Assembly (NCBI GenBank): GCA_043228905.1
Contig: JBHGNT010000016.1
Coordinates: forward strand, 5,580,001 to 5,644,000
Reading direction: 5' to 3'
Origin: Azolla caroliniana
Lineage: Eukaryota > Polypodiophyta
DNA length: 64,000 bases
The position numbers and the translations under genes are program-made. Positions within the stretch are counted from its first letter, which is position 1. The number at the start of each line of letters is the position of its first letter. The notes beneath the pieces were generated by a model. The model was not told where the DNA came from. It made no database searches and saw only the letters and a program-made list of their open reading frames with translations. Of this stretch, positions 24,162-34,027 are shown piece by piece.

Positions 24162-24859
24162 GATACATATACCACCGATTAAATAAAAAATGGTTAACTT
24201 AAATTAGTCTTTATAGATTAGGGTGAGCCAATACATAGACTATTAGAGGAAATAAAACTCCATTTTGTACAATATCACACTCACTAATCAATAGATGAAA
24301 TAAATTATGGGCTTATATTGAATTTGTAGGCAAGGGTATAGACTATAGCCAAGAGAGTGATGAGAAATTACAACTTCATTATGTACCTTCAATAATTGAT
24401 TACATTACCACATGTTATTACCAAGAGACCACACGAGGAGTGAAAGCAATGGATACTGTAGATATTTACCACATGCAGATACTACGTAAATCTCAATAGT
24501 GTTTCAAAGAAATATATTCCTATTTTGCAATTTCTTGCCCTCAAAATTTTAAAGTATGATTTCCCTCATGTCGATGACACACAAATGTAGGGATATTTTC
24601 AAAAATATCTCTCACAGTGGGTCGTGTACAAAAGGTACCCTAATGGGCATGTTGACAATCATCATCAATACTGAGGTGGCTTTTGTTCCTATCCAATCAT
24701 TGGATTTGAATGTTTTGTCACAAACATGTTGCTTACTAATGGAGATTTGAGTTTTATGTATCAAAGAACATTGGTTGGTTCCGTCTTTTTTAAGATGGAA
24801 GAGTTAGAGGCTTACTTTTTACCAAATTCCCGTGTGAGTCATGGATGATGATCATGCTT

Positions 24860-24937
<78 letters not shown>

Positions 24938-27830
24938 TGAGATGTTAGAAGAGTGTCAACATGTGAACCTTACAATCTCTTGCTCTCTCTCTCTCATGTG
25001 ATAAGCTTGCACACATGCACAAATTTCCCATAACCATGTTATTAACCCAACAACAAAGCCATTCATGTGTTGTGACCGTATTGAAATTTGGAAACTAAAT
25101 CATTCAAACTTCAACGCATTAAAATATTATTGACAATTATGTTTGAGGTCTTTAATACTTTAAATATTATAATCTAGATTGTAGGGCGTGCCGCGTAACA
25201 GACACATGTATACATATACTTTGTTCTATACGGAAATCAATGTTCAAATATTGGTGCAAATAAGAGTAAACACAATATTACATGTTGAAATTGATATGAT
25301 ACAAAATAATGTGTTCGAGAGATATTCATATAAACACAAAGGTTGAACTAGTCGATTATCTATTCTACCATTATTTCATCCATTGGGGATTAATACGTCA
25401 ACACTAAACAATTGTTTAGTGTTATCACTGATATGAGTTCAAATGGACTTTAGGCATGGTCCATTGTTCAATAAATTGAAATGCTTAGTGAGCTTTGCAT
25501 GTGTTCATTGAATATTATAAATCCACATCAACCTAGTGGATTCACAAACATGACAATATCTCTATGAATTCATTCATAAATAATCTAATCCCCGTTTTCC
25601 ACCACCGACAGTATTCACTCAACTCCCATCAATGCCAAAGCTCAAGTTGTGATGGACTTGGTTAGCCCAATAACACACAAACTCTCTAGAAACAATGTTA
25701 TAGGTGGGTCTTCTCCAATCAAACTGTGCACAAGCGTCGTTATTGCAGGAGATATGGAGTGAAGCTATAGCCATGTTAAAGAGCCAATATGATGGCATCA
25801 TGAGCGGATTCGATGGAGCCGAAAGACAATGATTAGCCTTCATCCAACAATGGTCGCCCTCTCCCTTTCTTGAATTAGTGGGCCTCCACATAAAATGAAA
25901 CTATCAAGTTCCTTCTAGGATTCGTATATAACATTCTCAATTCTAATATTTTATAACTAACGGAATAAGTTTTTGGGAAAAAAATCCTAATCCTTGAAGT
26001 ATGCTCATTCCAAACTTACAATCAATAAATGGCCATTCTTAACATCATTTTGGCCTTTATTAATGGTACCATCATAGTATTTTAGTTTGATAAACTCCCG
26101 TATTGTCACATGTTGAAAGACCAAAGCATTATTTGTAATGTCCTTATCGGACTATGGGAACACGTTGTTGAGATTAATAATAATTCAAATAATGACTTGA
26201 CTGGTTTCCTTTTCAAGAAAGTTTAACAAGCAAAGTCTCAGCTACAAGATTGTGTTTGTCCCCAAGAACAAGGCCTTGTATTGCACAATGAAACAATGCC
26301 TTCTTGACTTTTCTCAATGTATTTTAGCAAAAAAAAATCAGAAATATCCCCCAACGTTTCCTTATTGTTTCCTTGATGCCCTTGAAGTCTTATTATTTCT
26401 CCATACACCCTTTAGTCAGCCCTTGCCAGAGAATGCTATTTGAGATATTACATGGTCAATTCATCCCCACCTCCTAATTACATTGTTATTTGAGCAAATA
26501 TTTGGTCACTTTATCCCAAATTTCTCTTTTTCTTCTTCTAGGGTATCATAGGAAACTTGTTTTATTTATACATAAATTTTAACAAATGCAATCAACTTAA
26601 ATGCTTTGAAAGATGTATGCCCGAACTAAATGAGTTTACATTCGTGTTGACCCACAATAATAGAGAGAGAAATTTTTTATAGACATTAACTTTATGTGTG
26701 TTCATGAGGTCTTTCTTCTTCATATCATCTAGATTTGTTACAAACAAACCCCAAATTTATTGTTTGTTTTAGTAAAATTATGCATGCGAGGTTGGGATAC
26801 TTGTGATCGATACTGTAACATGGACACGAAGGTGATTATACTTTTATAAAGACATAATATAATGTTTTAATTGTATGAGATTGCTTTAATAATCGCAAAC
26901 ATATTGATCTAACATCCACCTTGATAATGACCATATGTGGCATCTCTTAATATCACAAAATGGCAATGTGTTGTAAAAGGGAGCTACATGACATCAAATC
27001 ATGTTACTGATGAGCACACAATTCCAACTCACAGTGACGTTTGTTACTCATCTTTTAATTTGCGTTACAATGAGTCAATGTCGTCCTGCCATTGAAATAT
27101 CAATCATTGGATGCAAACGATTCAATGGGGACAGTGAAGTATCATCCTTGCAATGACACCATTTTATGATGAATTGAAACCATGTGACTTGAGCAATGTG
27201 TCCCAACATTATGTGCTAAATAAAAGAATGAATACAAACCACAAAAACATTACTTTTAGTACATGGAATAATTAGATTTCGAGTCTAGATTATGATCGAT
27301 TGTGTTGTTGTCGACCTCCCTTCCATGCATTAATATTTATTTAGTGCAACAAATTTATATGGACCCAGTTTTAAAATAATAGTTTGGAAGATTTCAATAG
27401 TGTCGGAGGCTTTAGATCAAAATCAATTTTCCTATGGGTGCTTTATGGTACGACCACAACTTATAAAAATGTCCAACTTCCTTTTAACATGTTCTGATCA
27501 TATAATTTACCCTAAATTTCATTAAATTAGCTCTATGACAAGTTTATCAAGTTCTTGGTGCATAAAAAACCTCTAAGTATGCTTAATTTAACCTTAAATA
27601 GAGATTTGAGGCATGACAACATTACACTTACCCTCATGTTTCCATCAATGAGGCATTTTCCCTACCATTGCCTTTTGCGAGAAAAATGTCATCTACTCAC
27701 TTGAGAATAAAATTGTCCAAGGGCACAAGGCAACACCTAAGACAAAAACATGCCCTTCTACTTATTTAAAAATGATGAGTAGTCTAAAGGTTAAGTTGTT
27801 CAAGAGTAGATATGTATCGAGAGAGAGAGA
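24162..27830. other. Long AT-rich intergenic stretch without a recognisable gene
   Basis: No domain, RNA gene or element boundary is identifiable. The only clear structure is the TC microsatellite at 24865-24935. A 90-codon open frame on the minus strand at 25619-25891 has some Trp/Cys but no family I recognise. Confidence 0.45.
24865..24935 (+). repeat. (TC)n microsatellite
   Basis: A perfect TC tract of about 35 units is followed after about 40 bases by a shorter imperfect one. Confidence 0.97.
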
Positions 27831-27832
27831 GA

Positions 27833-28012
27833 GTACAATGGTAAGGCTATGGAATTGTTAACATGGAGGTACAAGGTTTGAATCTTGCCTTGTGCATGTT
27901 GCATGTAACATACATTTAATGCTTTTGTATCCAATGGTAGACATGGAGTGAAACATATGTACGAAAGTTGAAGGGAGTACTAATGTGGCAATTTTCTTTA
28001 TTAGAGCAAGTG
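27833..28012 (+). repeat. tRNA-derived SINE-like repeat
   Basis: It has a tRNA-like head with 'acaatggtaaggctatgg' (A-box-like) and 'aaggtttgaatcttgcc' (B-box-like). The tail from about 27960 ('gggagtactaatgtggcaat') recurs near 38858 with 'gggagtactaatatgacaat', showing that it is dispersed. Confidence 0.5.
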
Positions 28013-28013
28013 G

Positions 28014-28145
28014 AAATTCAACATGTTCCACTACCCATGTAGTGTAGTTAGTGGGTAACCATTAAGTCATGAATACATAAACATCATGGCTTCACCTGGG
28101 CTTGAACCCAAGACCTTGTAATACATGAACAAGAACCTAACCATT
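28014..28145 (-). repeat. tRNA-derived SINE-like repeat, opposite orientation
   Basis: On the minus strand 'aaatggttaggttcttg' and 'ggtcttgggttcaagccc' form an A/B-box pair with tRNA-like spacing. The adjoining 'ttcaacatgttccactaccc' block (28015-28062) occurs again at 28998-29043, on the far side of the solo LTR. Confidence 0.5.
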
Positions 28146-28387
28146 TAGATAGCCTACGATCATACGAGATGATAAAGTGAAACACGGGCAATTCACGACA
28201 TTTGGTGTGAAGGCTAGAGGCACTACCAAAGCTACAAAGTGATAATAATAAAAATTGGCTTTTGGTGGACAAAAGTTGGATCCGAAGCTAAAAACTAAAT
28301 AAATTCCTAAGTTATCCATTACATTTTTTTTAATGTTAGCGTGAATCAATGAAGTCATCAATCATGTTGCTGACTTGTAAAAAAAGA

Positions 28388-28575
28388 AAAAAGTGGCTCC
28401 CTTGGAGAGTGCGGTACAATGAAAGTTGTAGGCCGTGTTCGGAGGGGAGTCATTGTCTATCGTTGGCCTCCGTGGTAGAATAATTCGGGTAGGTCTAAGA
28501 GACAGTAGCTTACCCTGTGGTGGATGCCAACGGTTCAAGTCCTCTTATCTCCAGCTTGTGATTTGAGTCAATGGA
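28388..28575 (+). other. Nuclear insertion of plastid DNA (trnA-rrn23 spacer region)
   Basis: The stretch reads closely like the land-plant plastid spacer between trnA and the 23S rRNA gene, as I remember it: 'cttggagagtgcggtacaat', then 'gtcattgtctatcgttggcc', 'gtggtagaata', 'taccctgtggtgga' and 'ggttcaagtcctcttatctc'. Similarity seems to be around 80% with scattered changes, which suggests an old insertion or a distant plastome. It ends where the LTR-like sequence begins. No complete tRNA or rRNA is included. Confidence 0.65.
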
Positions 28576-28929
28576 GTCACACACACTACTTCTTGTAATA
28601 CGCTGATTATTGTAAATACTCTAGAACATTCTAGAACATTCTAGAACATCTTAGAATATTCTAGGTCTAGAACATTCTAGAACAATATAGAATTCTCTTG
28701 GCTATTCTATATAATCTATAAATATAGACATACAATTCTTCTCAAACCAATTCGAATCAACACCAGTCTTAAGCTCTTATCGCCTATCTTGTATCCATTC
28801 TCATTCTATCTTAATACATTCATTCCTCTCTTATCACTTCATTCCTCTCTTCTTGTGATCTCGTTACATCTTTCTTCCACCACTCTATCTTTTCTCTTGG
28901 TTCTGACACCATACTCCATTGTCAGACCC

Positions 28930-28930
<1 letters not shown>
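28560..28930 (+). repeat. Probable solo LTR related to the chromovirus LTR
   Basis: The order of blocks matches the LTR of the element at 40-46 kb read in its own direction: 'ttgtaatac' block, then heat-shock-type TAGAACATTC array, TATA box (TATAAATA, 28717-28724), 'aaccaattcgaatcaacacc' and 'agtcttaag'. A CT-rich downstream part follows. Overall identity is low and the exact termini are uncertain. No internal region or second LTR is adjacent, hence solo. Confidence 0.5.
28621..28684 (+). promoter_or_regulatory. Heat-shock-element array in the solo LTR
   Basis: Alternating GAA and TTC triplets occur every 5 bases: GAA 28624, TTC 28629, GAA 28634, TTC 28639, GAA 28644, GAA 28654, TTC 28659, then after a one-base phase shift GAA 28670, TTC 28675, GAA 28680. 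This is the nGAAnnTTCn layout bound by heat-shock factor trimers. A TATA box follows about 35 bp downstream. Confidence 0.65.

Positions 28931-28931
<1 letters not shown>

Positions 28932-28979
<48 letters not shown>
28932..28979 (+). repeat. (GA)n microsatellite
   Basis: A perfect GA tract of 24 units follows the solo LTR. Confidence 0.97.
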
Positions 28980-28981
<2 letters not shown>

Positions 28982-29081
28982 GTATTGCCTATTGGTAATT
29001 CAACATGTTCCACTACCCATGTAGTGTAGCTACTGGGTGACCATACTCCATTGTGATACCCATTGTAAGTAGTATTTTTCA

Positions 29082-29490
29082 TAACAATCGGCAATGGTTC
29101 GGTTTGAACCGAACCAAATTGCGGAACCGCAACTTAACAGTTTAAAGGTTCAGGTTTGGTTCGGTTTCAATCGTTAGAAACCGTGGTTTAAACGATTTAA
29201 TGGTATTTTATTTTATTTTAAAATTTAAAAAAACAATTTTTAAACAACCTTTTCATTTTTAGACCGTATTCTCACATTTTAGGAACATCTTTAAAATTTT
29301 AAAAATTTTAAAAAATGATATATTTTAAATTTTAAAATTTCACTTAAGTTGAAAACCGAAACCAAAGTTTTAACGGCTTGAATTTTTTTTAACAGTTTCG
29401 TGGTGCAGTTCGGTTCAAGTTTCAAAAATTTTTAACGGTTCGGTTTTGACCCTCTCAAACCAAACCAAACCAAACCGTTGCTGATTGTTA
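29082..29490. mobile_element. Foldback MITE, hAT-like
   Basis: The 409-bp AT-rich element begins TAACAATCGGCAATGG and ends in the near-inverse TTGCTGATTGTTA. Its sub-terminal parts carry inverted GGTTCGGTTT / AACCAAACC motifs. The flanks are atttttca (29074-29081) and gtttttca (29491-29498), an 8-bp duplication with one mismatch, the size made by hAT transposases. There is no coding capacity. The class is inferred from duplication length and foldback shape. Confidence 0.65.
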
Positions 29491-30970
29491 GTTTTTCACA
29501 CACTTTTATTAATATAATTGTGTGTTTTCACCAAGAGAGAAAGAGAATTAGAATTTTTATCATCCATAAAAAGACCAATTTTGACCTATGGGACCAATTT
29601 CATCGTCCATAGAGACAGAGAGAGGCCATATATTTACTCAAAGGAATATGAAATTGCGAAAAAGGTGATGAAATGACAATATAATATGTCAATATGATGT
29701 AGTGGGAGATTGGCTAAGGGGATGTCGGAAAATAACAAAATTTGTCGATGCATGCCTTAGTTCTTTATTTCCCCAAAATTCCTTACAAGTTTTGTTATTC
29801 CCAAATCTTGGCAGGTTTTACTATGTCATTACAACTTAATCAGAGAGTTAATTAGAGCCTAGAATAATCACCACTCATGATAATCAATAATGTCACGTTA
29901 ATCTAGTTAAAAACTTGTGATATGATAGTTTTGGGGGGAAAAAAAACTTGTGATATTTTCATAAACTCTTAGCCACCTACTAGTACGGATTAAAGAAGGT
30001 AGAGATGCATCATTGTCACTTGTTATAAAGGTAGGGATGATTAAAGGTATGGTCCTTTACGATAAATGTTGAAGTATTTTGGTACTTTTAATTTATTTTT
30101 CCTTTGTTATCTAACCAAAGCACACATCCCACAAAGTTATTAGTAATCAAGTTGATAAAAAAGGGTTATGATGCCCAACCTTGTATCATTTGTCAACTTT
30201 CCAACTGTTCAGACGATAATCAAAATTGACTATCACCAGTCTAAATGTAAAATGTCCCTATGTTTTCCACTAAAAAAAACATCAAAATCACATGCTCTAA
30301 AGAAACCACGCGAAAGGTAACCATAAGGGTTGAGTGAAATTACAACACCACAAACAAGGTGGAAGAAAAAAAACTCCTAACACATAAAATACCTCAAAAT
30401 AGTCAAACTCGATATAGGTGGCAGGAGATTAGGCAATATGAGAAATGGTCGCATGTCCTTGTATTATTGGCAAAATGAAAATAGTAGCTTTGTGTGGCCA
30501 TTTGTGATGGTTGATCATTCACTTTCCGTGTTTCTAGGGTTGTACTTAGGACTACCTAGAGGGTAGAGCACATTCATAATCCATTCTCCATGAAAATGCA
30601 CAAACATATCGAATGTGCGAGATGTTCGCCCCCTTCACTAACATGTCAATATTGTAGCCTATATGGATATTATTTATTAACCAAGGATGATTCGGCATGC
30701 AATAGCCTCTCTAGTTTCGTTATTAGGAATGCAATTACTTGTTTCTTTCTTATTTCATTTGTTCGATACTAAAAGGTGGGACAACAAGTAAAACAAAAGA
30801 AATTACATAGTAAAAGGTGTCGGGACTCGGGGTTAAAAACGTGGGCACTTTCTACGTATTAATGAAGAACTTACCTAGAAATGATAAAGAAGTGGGGTTT
30901 CATGATTTCGAAACGATTATGTATAATATACTCCTCGAAACATGTGTATGTGTAGGAATAATATGTGACA
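29491..30970. other. No gene seen; includes a short LINE 3'-end match
   Basis: Positions 29505-29545 match the reverse complement of the LINE 3' end at about 19475-19512, and 29575-29620 resembles the 'tatgacctatgagaccaa' block of the LINE tails at 39.6 and 56.2 kb. The remainder has no recognisable feature. Confidence 0.45.
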
Positions 30971-30981
30971 CAAAAAACTTT

Positions 30982-31054
30982 CGCCGGCCATGGGGCTCGA
31001 ACCCATGACCACAAGGTTAAGAGCCTTGCGCTCTACCAACTGAGCTAGGCCGGC
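30982..31054 (-). tRNA. tRNA-Lys (CTT)
   Basis: The minus strand folds as a complete 73-nt nuclear tRNA. The acceptor GCCGGCC pairs fully with GGCCGGC. The D arm has A-box TAGCTCAGTTGG, the anticodon stem CAAGG/CCTTG encloses CTCTTAA (anticodon CTT), and the T arm ATGGG-TTCGAGC-CCCAT carries the B box. There is no intron. A run of six T lies a few bases downstream (plus-strand A run at 30972-30977), a good RNA polymerase III terminator. No CCA is encoded, as expected for a nuclear gene. Confidence 0.97.
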
Positions 31055-31059
31055 TTATT

Positions 31060-33080
31060 TCTTTTTAAGAATAAATAAAAGAAATTTGAATGAAAATGTA
31101 GTTAGAATCACGCGTTTTAGGGCTTATATGTAGTGAGATGCACATAAGAGATATGTATATGAATATTAGACTTTTCCTAGTGGTTTGGCATAGATCACTG
31201 CACAATTTAGAGCCTCTTTAAATTGGTTAGCATCACCTTTGTGTGTGGAAAGTTGTAAGGTGTAATTAGTGTATTATCTCTCCTTCGTTGGTGTATGAAC
31301 ATGGTAAGAATTTGGAATTCGGCATGAACATCCTTGAGTTTGCGATAGCAACCATGGGAACTAGAGTATCATGTTTAGTATACCACTAGGTTTCGTAGAC
31401 AAATTTCATTATAGAGGTGGCATGCCCCCACACGAAAATCGCATGAACAATGTGTGTGCATGAATAAGTTTGGTTGTATCACAAATCCATCTTCTTTGAC
31501 ACCTCTGAATAATAAAATGTAATTGAGTTGTGAAAATAACGAAGTTTCTTCGAGCCACATATATAAGCGTATAAGCTTGACTCTTTGAATTGTATGTGAC
31601 TCACAAGCTCATAAATTATATTATTGAAATTACACAAGAGAGGAGGAGAGTCAAGGACAGACAAATGAATGATTCAAAATAGCTTGTAAAGGAAGTAAAG
31701 ATCCATATTTCTAACTACAGGCTACACCATCTAGTGGCATGAGTGTTCACAATCCTAAATTGTGAGCAACCTTCGTTTCGTATGAAATGTGGAACTAGGA
31801 AACGATATTAATTTCTCCTGTAGAAGTCAACGATTCAATAAACCCCCACATATTGTGGAGAAATCATAACTCTAGTTAGACATCAAAATTTACGAATACT
31901 TCGTGCACATATGTGGAATGTCAAAAGCATTACATTTTATGCCATGTTATAAACTTTAAATCAAACATATCTCCTCTAGAACAAAAACATCCCCCACATG
32001 GTGTGCTTATAAGTAACTAGAATACACCGAGTAGGTCAAAATGGAAGAAATAAATTATTATTTTTTGTACTAAGTAGAATATACTCAATATGTAAATAAA
32101 GCATCATGAATCTAATATGCTAGATAATTGTGATATCGAGTAGTCGTGAACTTAACTAATTTAATCTAATAAATTTCACAATCTTATCTTTCTTAATTCA
32201 TGTGCTCCTAAATGAGGCAAGGCAGAGACAAAGACAACTAATTAGTGAGTGAAATGAGAGTTGAACCTATAATACACACTAATATTCACTTTCTTTCAAT
32301 AGTTGGCTAGTATTGATGCTCGACCCATTTACATATTCAATGTACCACCCTTGGCCACTTGTTCATGCCAACAATCCATGTTAAAATCCATGGCAATGTT
32401 GAGGAACCAAAATAACTTTCACATTTTGATGCCTTTGATAGTCTTGTTATCTCGTCCTATATGGAAGGGTGTTAAATGAAATGATCATTTCATCCCCAAT
32501 GTTAGTGATCTAGAATCCCATGGAGAGGCAAAAAGACATGTTCTCTTTTAGTAATTCGACAACTTATTGTCACATTTAATTTGGAAGGCTCTCTGACTTT
32601 GTGTTTGCGTATAGATATACAAATTTAGATAATTAATTATGGAATTCATAGGCAAGTATGTACTCGTATAATGTCAAGTAGATGGAGGTGAGAGAGAGTG
32701 TTACGGTAGAGGCAAGGAATAACATTATTGCTATCAATATTGGCTCAAAGTTCTAGAATTGCTTGAGTATAGTTTTGAACCTTGCGAATGACCATTTCCA
32801 TTGTTACCATGGGGAGTGTGACATCCCCCCTCCCACCTTTTTCTTTGAGTGTGTTGTTAATCCATGGTTTTGTGTTATATGTCACATTGAGTTCAATTAC
32901 CAACCTTTCCTTGTTGTTTTACGAAACACTATTTAGGGTTGCTCAATCAAAACTATAAAGAAAGTTGAGGGACCCACAAACACATGTGCCTAGGGGGGAT
33001 AAGCTCGAATCTTGTCTTCCACCCTTACACCCCTTGCGAGCCTCGAGCTTAGTTACAAGCACTCTCGAGACCATGTGGCA
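31060..33080. other. Intergenic, no recognisable gene
   Basis: AT-rich sequence with only short open frames and no identifiable domains. A few short GAGAG tracts occur near 32690. Confidence 0.45.
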
Positions 33081-33088
33081 TTAGGTGA

Positions 33089-33505
33089 TTGAAATGACCT
33101 AGCTCCTCTCGAACAAGCGACATCAATCTCCAGAGTCCAAACAGAATGATATGAGAGAACCAAGCAATTGAAATGGATTGGCTCCTCTTGGACAAGTGGC
33201 ATCAATGCCTGAACAAAACGATGAAGCCAAATCAAACTAGATGATTGAAATGACCCGACTCTTCCTGGACGAGAGACAAATTGAATGCCTGTGTGGCATC
33301 AGGCGATTGAAACGGATAAGCGACATTAATCTCTGGACAGAATGATGAACCCAAGTGAGACCCAAACAATTGTTGGACAAGCGGCATCAATGACCGGACG
33401 AAAATGACGAAGCCAAATCAAACGAGACGATTGAAATGGGCTGGCTCTTCCTGGACAAGAGACATTAATAATGTCCGGACAAAATGATGAAGCCAAGCAA
33501 CACCC
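33089..33505 (+). repeat. Degenerate minisatellite upstream of the ULTRAPETALA-like gene
   Basis: About five to six diverged units of roughly 60-80 bp share 'attgaaatg', 'ggctcttcctggacaag', 'gacatcaatg' and 'acaaaatgatgaagccaa'. Unit starts are visible near 33092, 33168, 33243, 33305 and 33430. The array ends about 60 bp before the probable leader of the gene. No coding interpretation holds. Confidence 0.75.
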
Positions 33506-33673
33506 CCATAAATGAAAAACAGAAAACAAGATTGAGCCAAGTATTTACCGGCGGTAGCCGGTCACCCAAAGTGAGGCTACTGTAAAATATTTCCTTCTTA
33601 TTCTTCCGTCTTCTTCTTCACGAGTTTTGATCGTCTCCTTCGAACGATTACGAGCTAACAATATTCGCAGCAG

Positions 33674-33867
33674 GTATCATCTGTTTCCTCTGTTTCTTAG
33701 GGTTAGGGTTGATGCTAGGGTCAGGTTTGCGTTTAGGTTTAGGTTTAGGTTTAGGGTTATGTGTCGGTTTTTCTAGTTCCCGTGTTTGATTCCGCTGTCG
33801 TGTTAGGGTTTCGATTTTAGCACTTCCGTGTTAAGTTGTTTCTTTTACCTCTGTTTCTTTCCGACAG
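33674..33867 (+). other. Probable 5' UTR intron of the ULTRAPETALA-like gene, with telomere-like repeats
   Basis: A CAG|GTATCA donor at 33673/33674 and a pyrimidine-tract acceptor CCGACAG at 33867 would remove 194 bp from the leader. The interval holds several TTAGGGTT and TTTAGG-type units (33700-33765) resembling telo boxes. The splice prediction is by eye and not forced by reading frame. Confidence 0.5.
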
Positions 33868-33990
33868 CTCGAGAACTCGAGTTACGGCACAGAAGGATAC
33901 ACGCACGATCATCTTTCTTTTGTTTGTAACCACCTCAGAGAAGCTCGCAGAAGAGCATTGCAAGAACAGGTGTTGCGCGTGTCTATATTT

Positions 33991-34027
33991 ATGCAAATAC
34001 ATGTCACGGTTTAATGCAATCAGATGA
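33991..34027 (+). promoter_or_regulatory. Two short upstream ORFs overlapping the ULTRAPETALA-like start
   Basis: An 8-codon uORF (ATG 33991, TAA 34012-34014) ends in TAATG, so its stop shares the A of the main ATG. A second ATG at 34001 opens a frame that stops at 34025-34027, just inside the main coding region. Both would affect initiation if retained in the transcript. A cryptic CAG|GTGTTG donor at 33969 could splice them out. Confidence 0.55.

Noticed and set aside
25619-25891. 90-codon minus-strand open frame with several Trp and Cys
   Set aside because: No family recognised and no supporting splice or promoter structure.
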